Source of the DNA: Lunularia cruciata
Taxonomy: Eukaryota > Streptophyta > Marchantiopsida > Lunulariales > Lunulariaceae
Direction of reading: 5' to 3'
Length of the DNA stretch: 64,000 bases
Assembly (NCBI GenBank): GCA_948567375.1
Contig: OX419756.1
Location: 66,504,552 to 66,568,551, forward strand
Shown here: in pieces, positions 30,391 to 41,192 of the stretch
Position numbering within the stretch: position 1 is the stretch's first letter
Layout: each line of letters opens with the position of its first letter
Position numbers and translations under genes: made by a program
The notes under the pieces: model-generated
Database searches by the model: none
What the model was told of the DNA's origin: nothing
Seen by the model: the letters and a program-made list of their open reading frames with translations, nothing else

Positions 30391-31898
30391 AATCTGATCT
30401 TCCCCAAATTGTTTGGGAATTCCCGGCATTTGATTGATAGACCAAGCAAATACATTGTGGTACTCAACAAATATGGCAATGTATCCTACCAACTCTTCTG
30501 AAGTGACTGAAATTTTCAAAATTTGGCCTTTGGATAAGACTACATCTTGACAGTTATTGGGGTTGATGGCTCCTTGAATGTGACAAACTTGGCTCAACCA
30601 AAGTCATATGGAGTTCAGACCTCCTTCCCCCAAATCATTTTCATCCAAGGTAATGTTATATGAGTGTTTGTCTTTGACCTCTACCTCATAGCATTCCAAA
30701 TAATTAACTTGGACTTCTTCATCCGAGTCTTTGATAGACAAAGATGATGAATCTTTGGATTCATCTTCATCTTCTAATGAAGATATTTCCCAAGGTGTGA
30801 AACCTTCATCCAACTCATTATCACCAGCTTTTGGTCTTTGGATGAGATGTCTTTAAACCTCAACTTTTGTTGGTGCCAATCCACAACAACTTGAACACTA
30901 TACAACCAATCAATAGTGGATAACCAGTTTTGGTCAATGGTCTTAACATGATGTAATTCAACTTGAAGGGTATTCCTCCAATAATTCTTATGATATTAGA
31001 TAACATGCCCAAAGGTCATCTCTTGGTTTGGTCTGCAAACTTCAAAATTTAGGGTATAGGCTCAAACATGTGATACCTCAATCTATGCATTGTATCTTCC
31101 ATCATTATATTCACACTTGAACCCGAGTTAATGGGTGTAGATGTTATAATACATCCCGCAATCTTTGCATCTACTTCAAGAGATCCTAAATCTTCTTGTT
31201 TGATAGCAGGAAATTCTTTCTTGGTCATTGTCCTTACTTTCTTGAGGGCCAAACTTAGCTACTTCTTGTACAACTTGTTGTACTCCCACAATTGTTTAAA
31301 TGTAATGTTGGCATGAGTAGATGCCAAATTGGCCACAATATTGTACTGGGGTACTCCTCCCTACTTCACCTTCTTGTGCTTCATCTTTAGGTTCAAAGTC
31401 TCACCCTTTTCCAACCTTACTTTTGGTCTCTTGAGAATGGTGATCGGAGTACTGGTGGTCTTAACTTGAGGTTCTTTGGATTTACCCACCTTGGCTTGGT
31501 AAAGATCCTTGACACTAGATTGGATATAAGTTGGAAAATTGGAGGCTTTGTCTTTGTGTCCTCCTTCAAACTCATTCTTGAGTCTATTGTATTGCCTCTT
31601 GTATTTCTTTTTGCAAGGTCTTGGCCTTAGCATAAGCTAAGATCTTCTTCTACTCTATAGCTAAAATTGGCTTTTTGGAAGATGAAAAAGTGGTACTCAC
31701 TTCTTTGGGATCAAGCTTCTTCTTCCCCAAGTGTGTTTCAACTCATAATACTTCAAGATCCAACCATTCCCCTTCTAGAACCTGACTTCCTCATTGAGGT
31801 CTCTCTTCTTCCAAAGTTATACAATTTACAGTGGCCTCTCCTTTGGACCACATCATAACATACTCAATGGGAGTATGTACATATTCCATAGGAGGCTT
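30391..31898 (-). pseudogene. LTR-A-family gag/protease fragment on - strand
   Basis: On the - strand the pieces follow the order of the complete element. 31361-31633 matches the Lys-rich end of gag (TPITILKRPKVRLEKGE). 31049-31252 carries the protease active site region (STPINSGSSVNIMMEDT; the aspartate of DSG is N). 30604-30813 is the acidic linker (EVQVNYLECYEVEVKD), and 30370-30597 the lead-in to RT (YHNVFAWSINQMPGIPKQFG). It breaks off at 30391. Its upstream part continues at 47983-48144 beyond the inserted LTR-B element. Confidence 0.8.
31894..31898. repeat. Target-site duplication ggctt (left) of LTR-B element
   Basis: Repeated at 47978-47982. Joining the flanks across one copy gives a continuous gag reading on the - strand. 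Confidence 0.75.
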
Positions 31899-32145
31899 TG
31901 GGTTGGGTGGTTGAGAGCATTGATTTCCAACATGGCCTATAAGACCCATTTGTGCATGTGTGTGGTATTATGATATTTAGCTTAGTATTACAAATACTTG
32001 AGAGATATTATTTATATAGAGATAAAGGATGGTTTTACATTAGTCATGATTAGCTAAAGTTAATCATAGCTAAGATAGAGTGGGGAACTTACTTTAGAAG
32101 GAGTGGAAAAGATGAGCACCACTATTTTGGATTCTAGTGTGTTGA
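31899..32145 (+). repeat. LTR-B 5' LTR, first part
   Basis: Runs to gttga, where the LTR-C element is inserted, and resumes at 40689. The segment from 32059 aligns with the start of the truncated 3' LTR at 47408. Confidence 0.75.
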
Positions 32146-32888
32146 TGTAATACCAAGGGTTAGCCAAATGATCTAGATGTGAAATTTGGTTTGGTAACTT
32201 CTAGAATGATGTTATACATGATGGTCAAATTAGATCAGATAGAAGTATCACCAAAAGAGTACTTCTAATAATAGGGCAGAAACCGAAATAGACTTGAGAA
32301 CCTTAGAACCAATAGCTAGACATATGATTTAAACGTGAGAATTGGTTTGGTAACATCTGGAAGGATGTTACACATGATGGACTAAACAGATCAGAAAGAG
32401 GTATCACCAAAAGTGGACTTCTACTAATAGAGTAAGGATCAAAATACGCCTGAAATCTTTGAAGGCAATTTTGGAGGCCTAAACGGATGAATTAGGCCTC
32501 AAAAATGTGCAGATTCCCCCCCCCCCCCAATAGAGGAAAGGCTGGCCTTCCCTCCTTCCTGCTTTGTCTCGTCGAGAGCTTTCCAACGGTACCTTACTCA
32601 CACGATTCCGATATTCCTACAGGAAGATTCCCTAAAAGATTCCCTCCGGTCAAAGCTTGTTTGACCAACCAGATAGGACCTAGACCAGACAGGTCACCCA
32701 TCCGAGTAAGTCATCCAAGGGTGGAGCTTGCTGACATGTCACCTATCTGTGTACCTAATCCTATGGTGGAGCTCCCTTGGAGGAGATCCTCTTTGTCTAT
32801 ATAATAAAGAGAAGGTGCTCCCTTGGAGCATTGAATGTTTTGAATGTGCAATCTGTGTTTTCTCTCTTCTCTTGTCCTCGGAGTATTA
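32146..32888 (+). repeat. LTR-C 5' LTR
   Basis: Starts TGTAATACC. A run of 13 C is at 32516-32528 and a TATATAATA box at 32798-32806. Its last two bases (CA) lie at 34809-34810, because a solo LTR-A is inserted two bases before the LTR end. Confidence 0.92.
32798..32806 (+). promoter_or_regulatory. TATA box of LTR-C
   Basis: TATATAATA, repeated in the 3' LTR at 40591-40599, about 85 bp before the LTR end. Confidence 0.65.
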
Positions 32889-33687
32889 TGTGACAACCTG
32901 GCAAATATCACTTTTGCGGTAATTGGGTAAGTAAAGTTCGTTCCCGCAGAGATGCTATCCAGAATTTGTCCAATACAAAGTCAAAAGTCGTAGTTGCAGT
33001 TCTTCTTGATTGCCTCTTTAATCTCTCAGGTAGAAACTACACCCAGAAGAGAGTAACAAGCTCACAATCTTGACAACTTGTCACGAATACACACACATAA
33101 TCACAACATAGTCAATTCTGTCCAAACAACTCTTGGTTGTGATGATTCAGATTCTCCTGAAGACGGCACTTCACTGCGAAGAACGATTTTGACTCAGAAT
33201 TGCATTCCACTCCTCCACTGAAGGCACAACTTCCTCGATCAAAATTGCTTCACACCAACTTTGTACTGCATTCACAAATGCAGAATACTACCAACACTAC
33301 AATTCCTCTCAGACCTGTCAAGGCATTGCTCCGATGCACTTCACTCAAGATCAAACACACAAAATGAAGATCAAGGCTGTAGATTCCAACATCCCCAGAC
33401 ACACTGACTTGCTCTTCAAAATTCTCCACACACTCACAAACACAAACAAGAAATTGACAATCGGAATTAAGCTTAAGCGACGAGTATTGAGAACAGCACC
33501 TCGCTTTATCTATCTTCAGAAATATGAATATTGAATAACATCGTACTGCGAATGCTTCACTTAAATACTGAAGCAAACGGCAGACTTGCCTACCTAGGCA
33601 CCGCTTCCTAACATCTTTTCCTACCTACAGATCCCTATCAATAATCTATCTCTTCATATCTGCACCTTCCTATCTCAAAATCAACAT

Positions 33688-33996
33688 TTATCCTGATCCG
33701 ATGACTACTTCATCATTGGCTTCCAAACCCGATGATCTTCTTACTACTTCTCCTTCTTTGGGTACAACTGATTCTACTAATTTCTTTACTAATTCTATGA
33801 CTTCTTCACTACAATCTTCAATTGAACTCTGGTTTACTCCATCTACACTTTTATTTCCCGACCCACTCTTCTCTAATGTGTCAATTCTCAAGTCCGATGA
33901 CACTTGAATTCCTACATCTGCGACATCGGGTCTAATTACAATCAATTCTTTTGCTAATTCTACTATATCCTCCTCACAATTTGTAATTGAAAGCAT
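33688..33996 (-). pseudogene. C-terminal remnant of LTR-ORF in short solo LTR
   Basis: The frame contains DLRIDTLEKSGSGNKSVDGV and EEVIELVKKLVE, and ends GLEANDEVVIGSG, the same C-terminal landmarks as the long LTRs. A related module (EEDIVELAKELIVIRPDVAD) lies upstream of it, as if the segment had been duplicated. Confidence 0.65.
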
Positions 33997-34336
33997 GGGT
34001 ACACTATCTACGCCTTTAATTTGTAACCCACTTTCACCTAATCACCCATGTTACTGACCCGAAGACACTTACAATCTGATCTTGCACTTCGGGTTTATTT
34101 ATTACTGCTACTTCTCTTTCAATTCTTGTTCCATCTTCAATTGGAACTGAAATTGAAGTCAAGAGTATCCTAACTATCTATTCTTTCTCTATCCTAACTG
34201 TCTCTAATGCCTCTGGCAAGATTCCCGAAGTCATCTTCATTGCACTCCAAGTTCCAACTATCTCAGATACAATCATCTTCGTCTTGAGTCAAAGAAGCCT
34301 CTAACTCAAAGTTGTGTAAACCTGAAGTCCAACATC

Positions 34337-34392
34337 CGAAGTCTGAAGTCTGAAGACCAAAGTCTGAAGTCTCAAGTCCGAAGTCAGAAGAT
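34337..34392. repeat. Heptamer tandem repeat (tgaagtc-type)
   Basis: About eight degenerate copies of a 7-base unit (YRAAGWC). The matching block on + in the other short LTR is about 43449-43491, with unit RACTTYG. Confidence 0.7.
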
Positions 34393-34811
34393 CCAACCCG
34401 AAGACCAAAGATCCAACCCGAAGACACTAAACTTATTTGTACAGTTATTCCCAAAACTTCAAATACTTGTAACTTCTTCTACAGACCTTCAAACTTTGCA
34501 ATTTTGGTGGCAACTGAAAGTCCTAAACGAGACGCTTCCAACGAAATATAGCACGCTTGATTTGGAATTGTGAACATTGAGATATAGCCCCCGCAAGAAT
34601 CTCGACTTGTAACTTCCATTCCTTCTTCGGGTTTGCCCTCTTTCAATCCTGGCTGAGTCCGTCTTCATCGGACACAAAGTCAACTTCTTCGGGCTTGATC
34701 AAAATACAAATTTCCTCTTTTTCTTCTCCATTTGATTTCAATTTGGGTTCAGCAAGGCACTTCTTCTTCAAAACTCGTCCAAAATGAAAAATGTAGGTAC
34801 CACTATTACAA

Positions 34812-34826
34812 TGGTATCAGAGCGAG
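34812..34826 (+). other. Primer binding site of LTR-C, tRNA-iMet type
   Basis: TGGTATCAGAGCGAG starts one base after the restored LTR end and is complementary to initiator tRNA-Met. The leader from here to 35410 has no recognisable gene. Confidence 0.88.
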
Positions 34827-35410
34827 TGTTCTAGTCCAAGAGAGTGGATCACCCCTCTTGGAATAGCACAAACTACTAAAACTGAGTAATTTGAGGTGGA
34901 GAATATAGAGTAATCGCTAGACTTAGGAAGGGCGTTCGAGAGCGGATGGGATGGATGCACCGCGGGGACAATTTCCCGCACCTAGCTTTCCATTTTCAAA
35001 TCCATTCCACATCAAGGTTATGTACATCCAGCATGAACAGATGAGTGTATCGCTAGTTTATCACTTTGGTGCGGAATTCATGGACAGAGTGATGAATTTA
35101 CCAAACCTGGTGATTCTGCTTGTGGTGATATATGACAGAGAGTGGGATTTGACGATCTACATTCTATTATGATAATATGGATATGAATGTCCCAAATCCC
35201 CTCCCTTTCAACACTCAAGTAGAAATCCGTTATGTAGTGAGGCCAAAAGTGATGTTTAGAGATTTTGTGGTTAGGAATTTTGGTGAGGAGTATTATCAAT
35301 GAGTGATAGCTTCTGAGGTTCCAATGGTAGATCTGATAGTTTGTGCGCCTTCCAGAGTGATTATATTGACTCTGTATTGAAGTAGACGTTAGCAATTGGG
35401 TGTTGCAGGA

Positions 35411-36530
35411 ACCATGGATCCATAGTTGCAAGAGTTGGTGCAAGGAATGCAAGGGATGCTGAATGAATTTCAAGAGATTAAGATGACTATGGAGACATTA
35501 CAAAGTCAAGTGCAGATCCTCAGGAACGATCAAGCCATGCAAGGAGAAGAGCCGTCTCAAAACCCAATACCTGTGACCAAAGTACTTGGAGAGGCACCCG
35601 TGCCTCCAAACCCTATCAACGATGAAGCCACATTGCTACTCCGGATGAAGAAGACCTGCAACATCGAGCCTTACAAGGGGCAGCGTACAATGGGAGTAGT
35701 GGAAAATTGGATCTCAAGAATGAATTGATATTTCCGATTGTTCTCAACAGAGATCACAGAGCATGTTGCAGGCGTGTTTGCATGTGGGTACTTGACCTAT
35801 AAAGCGCTCACATGGTATGATGCTTGGGAACGATCCATGCTGGCCGAGAGAAGGGAGGTCACATGGACAGCAATGCAAGAAGGACTGTTGAAGAATTTCC
35901 AATTGGTGGATTCTGTGCAGATGGCTCGAACCCGACTATGGAGATTGAGACAGAAGAATAGCATCCAGGAGTATGTGGAGGTATTTCTGGATCTACAAGT
36001 TGCAATTACCAACATGAGTCCAGTAGAGGCTCTCAACAATTTCAAACGAGGGTTGAAAGAGCGGATTTGCCAAGAAGTCATGGTGCAAAACCCTTGCACG
36101 GTATTTGAAGCCATTGCTTGTGCGCAGAGAATAGCAAGAGCATTAGGTGGAGGTGAAGGAGTAGTTCCACCTCAACATTATCGGGCAAAAATGCCACACA
36201 TGGGTGGACCAGTACCAATGGAATTGGGCAACCTTCGATTCCGAGATCGAGGAGCACGGCCACTTCAAGGGGAGCGGGGACGGGTAGAAGAACAAAGAGA
36301 TAGAGTCCCACGAGGAGAAGGGATTTGAGGAGAACAACGCCGTTGTTACAATTGTAGCCGTATTGGGCACATATCTACCAATTGTTGCACTCGTTTCCCT
36401 AGAGGCCCTCGGCCTTCGTACAGGCGATCTTTGAACAACATGGAGAGGCACGTTGAAGAGGAGGAGGTAGAAACCACTTTGGAAAACAAAGATCGCCAGT
36501 AAATGTACCTCACGGCCTTACTGGCTCAAT
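35411..36530 (+). pseudogene. gag: gag (LTR-C)
   Basis: A possible start ATG at about 35414 is followed three codons later by TAG. The open parts are 35426-35728 and 35738-36328. The first holds a coiled N-terminus; the second the capsid core (LTWYDAWERSM; RREVTWTAMQEGLLKNFQLV; LWRLRQKNSIQEYVEVFLDL), typical of chromoviral Retrotrans_gag. A stop at 36326-36328 is followed by the zinc knuckle CYNCSRIGHISTNC (about 36344-36385), complete CCHC spacing. The TGA near 35728 replaces a likely TGG. Confidence 0.88.
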
Positions 36531-36601
36531 AAGGAAGCAGAGAAGCGAGGGAAGGAAGAAGAATAATGCGCAAAGATCCCAAAAGGCAACCTCACAATTG
36601 A

Positions 36602-36969
36602 TTGTCGTGAATGGAATCCTATAAGGTAATCAAGTGAGAGTATTAATAGATCTGGGAGCAATAGAGAATTTCTTGTCTCGCTCTATTGCAATAAGATTGG
36701 GAATGGATCTAGAGAGAGATGGAAGTGAAGAAGTAGAGTTACCAAATGGGCAAACAGAGAGGATTGAATCATTACCTAGACAGGTAACCCTCTCTGTAGG
36801 AGAATATCAGGAAGCAATTGAGTGGCGAGTGATACAATTAGCCCATTATGATGCAATTTTAGGCATGCCATGGATGGAGCAATACAACCTAATGGTGGAT
36901 TGGAGGAAGAAAGTAGTGAGAACCCACCAATGGTCAATCATTGGGGTCAAAGAAAAATCACACAGGTAG
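36602..36969 (+). pseudogene. pol: Aspartic protease (LTR-C)
   Basis: Open frame 36634-36969. LIDLGAIENFLSRSIA stands where LIDSGATHNF is usual, so the catalytic triad DSG is DLG. Later HYDAILGMPWMEQYN is intact. It ends at a TAG, then RT follows in a new frame. The lost serine suggests weak or no activity. Confidence 0.85.
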
Positions 36970-36993
36970 AAACTGCCTCTATATGTCGTAGGG

Positions 36994-37854
36994 ATGACAA
37001 TTGTCTATAAGACCGATAGATGTTTTATGGGTCTAATAAGAGAAGTCCAGAGTGCACAACTTGCTGGACAAATTTCTGAAAAATTTAAGGATGTGGTAGA
37101 TGAGTTTCAAGATGTCTTTCTCGATGATCTACCCTCAGGATTACCACCTAAAAGGCGAGTAGATCACAAAATAGAGACACTCCCGGGGAAGACACCTCTT
37201 TGTAAGGCCCCATATCGCCTATCACCTCATGAGTTGGAGGAGAGTAAGACTCAAATTGAGGAGATGCTACAGAAAGGGTTCATCCAACCTAGCGTTTCAC
37301 CATATGGGGCCCCTGTCTTGTTTGTGAAGAAGAAGGATGGTACAATGCGCATGTGCATTGACTATTGGGGTCTCAATCAGCAAACAATGAAGAATAAATA
37401 CCCCTTACCTCGCATGGATGACCTATTTGACCAACTCCATGGAGCGAGATACTTCACCAAACTGGACTTACGGAGCGGTTATAATCAAATCCAAATTGCA
37501 GAGGAAGATGTGTACAAAACTGCCTTTCGAACCAGGTATGGCCACTTTGAGTATCTTGTGATGCCTTTTGGCCTCACCAATGCGCTTGCCACTTTCATGA
37601 GCCTAATGAATGACATATTTCGTCCATACTTGGATAAGTCTGTTATCATCTTCTTGGATGATATCTTAGTATATAGTAGCACAATGATAGAACACAAACA
37701 ACATCTACGAGAGGTCCTCCAGATTCTAAGACAGAATCAATTGCACGCCAAAATCTCAAAGTGTGAGTTTGGCAAGTCTGAAGTAGACTACTTAGGGCAT
37801 AGAGTAAGTGCAGAGGGCATTCAAGTATTGATAGATAAAATAGAGGTCATTTAA
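36994..37854 (+). CDS. pol: Reverse transcriptase (LTR-C pol)
   Basis: 286 aa open. All RT blocks are present: [64 protein letters not shown], the catalytic FLDDILVYS with both aspartates, and [12 protein letters not shown]. The frame ends in TAA at 37852-37854 and resumes at once as KWSALEDQTQLKSFLGLTRF. A typical chromoviral RT. Confidence 0.92.
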   Translation: MTIVYKTDRCFMGLIREVQSAQLAGQISEKFKDVVDEFQDVFLDDLPSGLPPKRRVDHKIETLPGKTPLCKAPYRLSPHELEESKTQIEEMLQKGFIQPSVSPYGAPVLFVKKKDGTMRMCIDYWGLNQQTMKNKYPLPRMDDLFDQLHGARYFTKLDLRSGYNQIQIAEEDVYKTAFRTRYGHFEYLVMPFGLTNALATFMSLMNDIFRPYLDKSVIIFLDDILVYSSTMIEHKQHLREVLQILRQNQLHAKISKCEFGKSEVDYLGHRVSAEGIQVLIDKIEVI

Positions 37855-38430
37855 AAATGGAGTGCCCTAGAAGATCAGACTCAACTTAAGAGCTTCTTGG
37901 GGTTGACGAGATTCTATTGTAGATTTGTCAAGGACTTCTCCAAGGTTGCACAGCCTTTAACGGCACTACTTGGCAAGGAGAAGAAGTGGACATGGGGAAC
38001 CGCACAAGAGTTGGCCTTTCAAGAATTGAAGGCGGCCTTGCTACATGCACCAATCTTGAAGTGGTATGACCCAAAATGTCCAATCAAGTTGGCTACAGAT
38101 GCATCAGGCGTAGCAATAGGAGCAGTCCTACAACAAGAGTGGCATGACGGATGGCATCCAATTGCATATTTCTCTCGAAAGTTGTTACCGGCAAAGTGCA
38201 ACTACCACACCACAGAACGAGAAGAGCTGGCCATCATTCTAGCAACCAAGCATTGGAAGCACTACCTGGGCGAGAGGCATTTGTAGTAGAGACAGACCAC
38301 AAACCTCTAGTCTACCTCAAGACGCAGAAGGATCTATCTCGTCGCCAAATTCGGTGGGCAGAGTGGCGACAACGCTTCAACATGACAATCACCTACGTGG
38401 AAGGTAAGAAACAACTGGTAGATGCATTCA
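37855..38430 (+). pseudogene. pol: RNase H (LTR-C pol)
   Basis: Thumb/connection FLGLTRFYCRFVKDFS, then LATDASGVAIGAVLQQE (first D), TEREELAIILATKHWKHY (E). A one-base shift near 38275 moves the last part to the frame of 38151-38771: VVETDHKPLVYL (D) and GKKQLVDAFTRMP. Active-site residues survive but the frame is broken. Confidence 0.88.
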
Positions 38431-39695
38431 CCCGTATGCCAATGGCCAACAACTTGGTGGCAGAGGTTAAGATTAACCCTGAATTCTGGCAAGAGATTCT
38501 AGCTGCTACAAAAACTGATCCACAGATTGTAGAAGCGCAATTGTCCAAAGGTGTCACCAGCACCCAAGGACTCACCTTTCGGGATGGCAGATTATGGATC
38601 CCAAATTTCCCAAACTTACGTACCACCATTCTAGCGGAATGTCATGATTCGGCCATTGCAGCTCATGTCGGAGTAGACAAGACCTTGGATGCAATCAAGC
38701 GCCATTACTATTGGCCCAAGATGAGCAACGACGTGATGGACTATGTGCGTAGCTGCCTACTTTGTCAATAGAACAAAGCTTCTAATCAAGCTCCTGCAGG
38801 GCTCCTTCAACCTCTCTCCACTCCTACCCAATGTTGGGAACAAGTGAGTATGGATCTTGTCTACGAATTACCCAAGACCACCTTAGGGTTTGACTCCATT
38901 GTGGTCTTTGTGGACCGGCTCAGCAAAATGATTCATGTATGCCCTACCACCAAGGAGGTGACCGCTCCACAACTAGCTCAACTATACTTAGATGCAGTCT
39001 TTGCTCACCATGGCTTGTCTAGAGTACTCATCACCGATAGAGGCACCCAATTCACCAGTTTGTTTTGGCAAACACTCTTTGGTTTCTTCAACACCAAGTT
39101 GGCCATGTCTATAGCTTACCACCCACAAACAGATGGCCAAACAGAGCGGGCTAATCGCACGATTGAAGACATGTTACGTGACTTCACCTTAGAAGAGCAA
39201 GAGAGGTGGGGCACCCTACTACTGTTGGTGGAATTCGCTTACAACAATTCAGTGAATACCTCCACCCAGGTCACTCCGTTCTTCCTCATGTATGGTGAGC
39301 ATCCCTTCACACCTTCTAGCTTGATGAAGATCCGTCCACTGACTACCAAGGTTGATGCAGTCAACACATTTGTTTCTAGAATCCAACAAGGTGTGGAGAG
39401 CGCCAAGCACAGGTTACAGATTGTGCAAAATCGACAAAAGCAGTATGTTAATGCACATCGTCGGCACATGGAGTTCAATGTTGGGGATCAAGTGTCGCTA
39501 TTGATAACCAACCTCACATTAGTTGGATCTCATAAGCTCAGACCTCGTTTTATTGGGCCTTTCTCAATTCTTCGTCGCATCGGCGTTGTGGCCTATCACC
39601 TTGAGCTACCACCACACATGAAGATCCATCATGTGTTCCATGTCTCCCTACTACGCAGATATGCTCCCCGATCCGGCCAAGGTCCTTCCACATAG
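38431..39695 (+). pseudogene. pol: Integrase (LTR-C pol)
   Basis: Zinc region HDSAIAAHVGVDKTL and CLLC in frame 38151-38771, interrupted by TAG at 38769. The core and C-terminus are open in 38844-39695: MDLVYELPKT (D), LITDRGTQFTSLFWQ (D) and HPQTDGQTERANRTIEDM (E). Then the GPY/F module with RPRFIGPFSILRRI and HVFHVSLLRRYAP. The catalytic core is complete. Confidence 0.9.
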
Positions 39696-39737
39696 GACAT
39701 TAGACCTTGTCCAACACTCATTGATGGCACAGAGGAA

Positions 39738-39926
39738 TATGAAGTGGAGCGGATTCTCCAAAAATGCATGCGTGGTACTCGACATCCGCGGGTGGAATAT
39801 CTAGTACAATGGAAAGCTTACCCCCTCTATGAAGCAACCTGGGAACCCGCTGCCAATTTGGCACATGCACCGGTGTTGGTACAAGCATTTGAGCAACAAT
39901 TGCTCAACGAGGATGTTGTGTCTTAA
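39738..39926 (+). CDS. pol: Chromodomain at the pol C-terminus (LTR-C)
   Basis: YEVERILQKC, then HPRVEYLVQWKAYPLYEATW and EPAANL form a classical chromodomain. It includes the aromatic cage residues (Y/V near the start, W in VQWKAY, W in ATWEP). In chromoviruses this reader directs integration toward particular chromatin. It follows the integrase after a stop at about 39695 and ends in TAA 12 bases before the 3' LTR. Confidence 0.88.
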   Translation, partial: YEVERILQKCMRGTRHPRVEYLVQWKAYPLYEATWEPAANLAHAPVLVQAFEQQLLNEDVVS

Positions 39927-39938
39927 AAGGAGGGAGGT
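39926..39938 (+). other. Polypurine tract (LTR-C)
   Basis: AAAAGGAGGGAGG immediately before the 3' LTR. Confidence 0.8.
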
Positions 39939-39939
39939 C

Positions 39940-40683
39940 TATAATACCAAGGGTTAGCCATATGATCTAGATGTGAAATTTGGTTTGGTAACTTCTAGAA
40001 TGATGTTATACATGATGGTCAAATTAGATCAGATAGAAGTATCACCAAAAGAGTACTTCTACTAATAGGGCAGAAACCGAAATAGACTTGAGAACCTTAG
40101 AACCAATAGCTAGACATATGATTTAAAGGTGAGAATTGGTTTGGTAACATCTGGAAGGATGTTACACATGATGGACTAAACAGATCAGAAAGAGGTATCA
40201 CCAAAAGGGGACTTCTACTAATAGAGTAGGGATCGAAATACGCCTGAAATCTTTGAAGGCAATTTCGGAGGCCTAAACGGATGAATTAGGCCTCAAAAAT
40301 GTGCGTAACCCCCCCCCCCCCGGCGGAGGGAATGCTTGTCTTCCCTCCCCCCTGCTTTGTATCGTCGAGAGCTTTCCAATGGTACCTTACTCACACGATT
40401 CCGAGATTCCTACAGGAAGATTTCCTAAAAGATTCCCTCCGGTCAAAGCTTGTTTGACCAACCAGATAGGACCTAGACCAGATAGGTCACCCATCCAAGT
40501 AAGTCATCCAAGGGTGGAGCTTGCTGACATGTCACCTATCTGTGTACCTAATCCTATGGTGGAGCTTCCTTGGAGGAGATCCTCTTTGTCTATATAATAA
40601 AGAGAAGGTGCTCCCTTGGGGCATCAAATGTTTTGAGTGTGCAATCTGTGTTTTCTCTCTTCTCTTGTCCTCGGAGTATTATA
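39940..40683 (+). repeat. LTR-C 3' LTR
   Basis: Starts TATAATACC (TG changed to TA) and ends TATTATA (CA changed to TA). 13-C run at 40309-40321. Followed by gttga 40684-40688. Confidence 0.92.
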
Positions 40684-40688
40684 GTTGA

Positions 40689-41169
40689 TTTGATATATTC
40701 CTAGGTGTTTGGCTTTGAGGAAAGAGTTGAGAACTCTTGGGCCCACAAGTCTTTTTGTTTTGGATTCTTCTCTACTCCAAGGATAGTCCATGTGAATGAA
40801 TCCTTGACTTAGTGGTTGGGTCAAGATAAGATCATATGCTTAGTAGAATATGCCTATGTAGATGGATATTTGTTTATATTTTCTGACTTTACTTGAAGTT
40901 TAGCCTAGTAACTTGAGTTACTCCAGAAATTAGTAACTTTGATGTGTAACTATTTCATAAGTATATAAAATAGGATGAGGAGGTACTCATCATCCTTTCA
41001 TTTGTAACTATCTCTCTCTCATTGAGTTCTCTAGTGAGCAATGTCTTGAGTGGAGTGTTAGCCTTGGAGGAGTATGATGGAGTTAGGGTTCCTTGTCTTC
41101 TTAGTCCATGGTGCGCTACCATAATAGCTATGAGAGGTTCATCTTGAGTAAGAGACAGGCCAGCTCACA
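40689..41169 (+). repeat. LTR-B 5' LTR, second part
   Basis: Continues 31899-32145. It ends GCCAGCTCACA and matches the 3' LTR at about 47500-47977, including CCTTGACTTAG...GGTTGGGTCAAGATAAG. Confidence 0.85.
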
Positions 41170-41173
41170 TTTT

Positions 41174-41192
41174 TGGTTCTAGTTGCCGGGAC
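41174..41192 (+). other. Primer binding site of LTR-B, degenerate tRNA-Asp type
   Basis: TGGTTCTAGTTGCCGGGAC, four bases after the LTR end. It shares TGG and GTTGCCGGG with the tRNA-Asp primer site of Athila-like elements but differs between them. Confidence 0.5.

Larger units (their letters stand above)
32889..34803 (-). mobile_element. Solo LTR-A (short type, 1.9 kb), TSD tatta
   Basis: Left TGTGACAACCTGG, right GTAGGTACCAC (terminal base lost). tatta is at 32884-32888 and 34804-34808. Removing it restores the LTR-C LTR end and primer site exactly. It is a second size class of LTR-A in which the N-terminal two thirds of LTR-ORF are absent. Confidence 0.9.
32146..40683 (+). mobile_element. 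LTR-C chromovirus (Ty3/gypsy), near-complete, TSD gttga
   Basis: LTRs of about 744 bp are nearly identical (about three differences in the first 200 compared by eye), so this is the youngest element in the window apart from what is nested in it. gttga occurs at 32141-32145 and 40684-40688. It has a tRNA-iMet primer site, gag with CCHC knuckle, protease, RT, RNase H, integrase, chromodomain and polypurine tract. Several TGA/TAG/TAA codons and one frameshift break the polyprotein. Confidence 0.95.

Noticed and set aside
32516-32528. Run of 13 C (also 40309-40321)
   Set aside because: Simple homopolymer present in both LTR-C LTRs, likely a property of the family. No sign of further structure.
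36344-36385. CCHC sequence as a host zinc-finger gene
   Set aside because: It lies in order between the capsid core and protease of LTR-C, so it is the gag knuckle.
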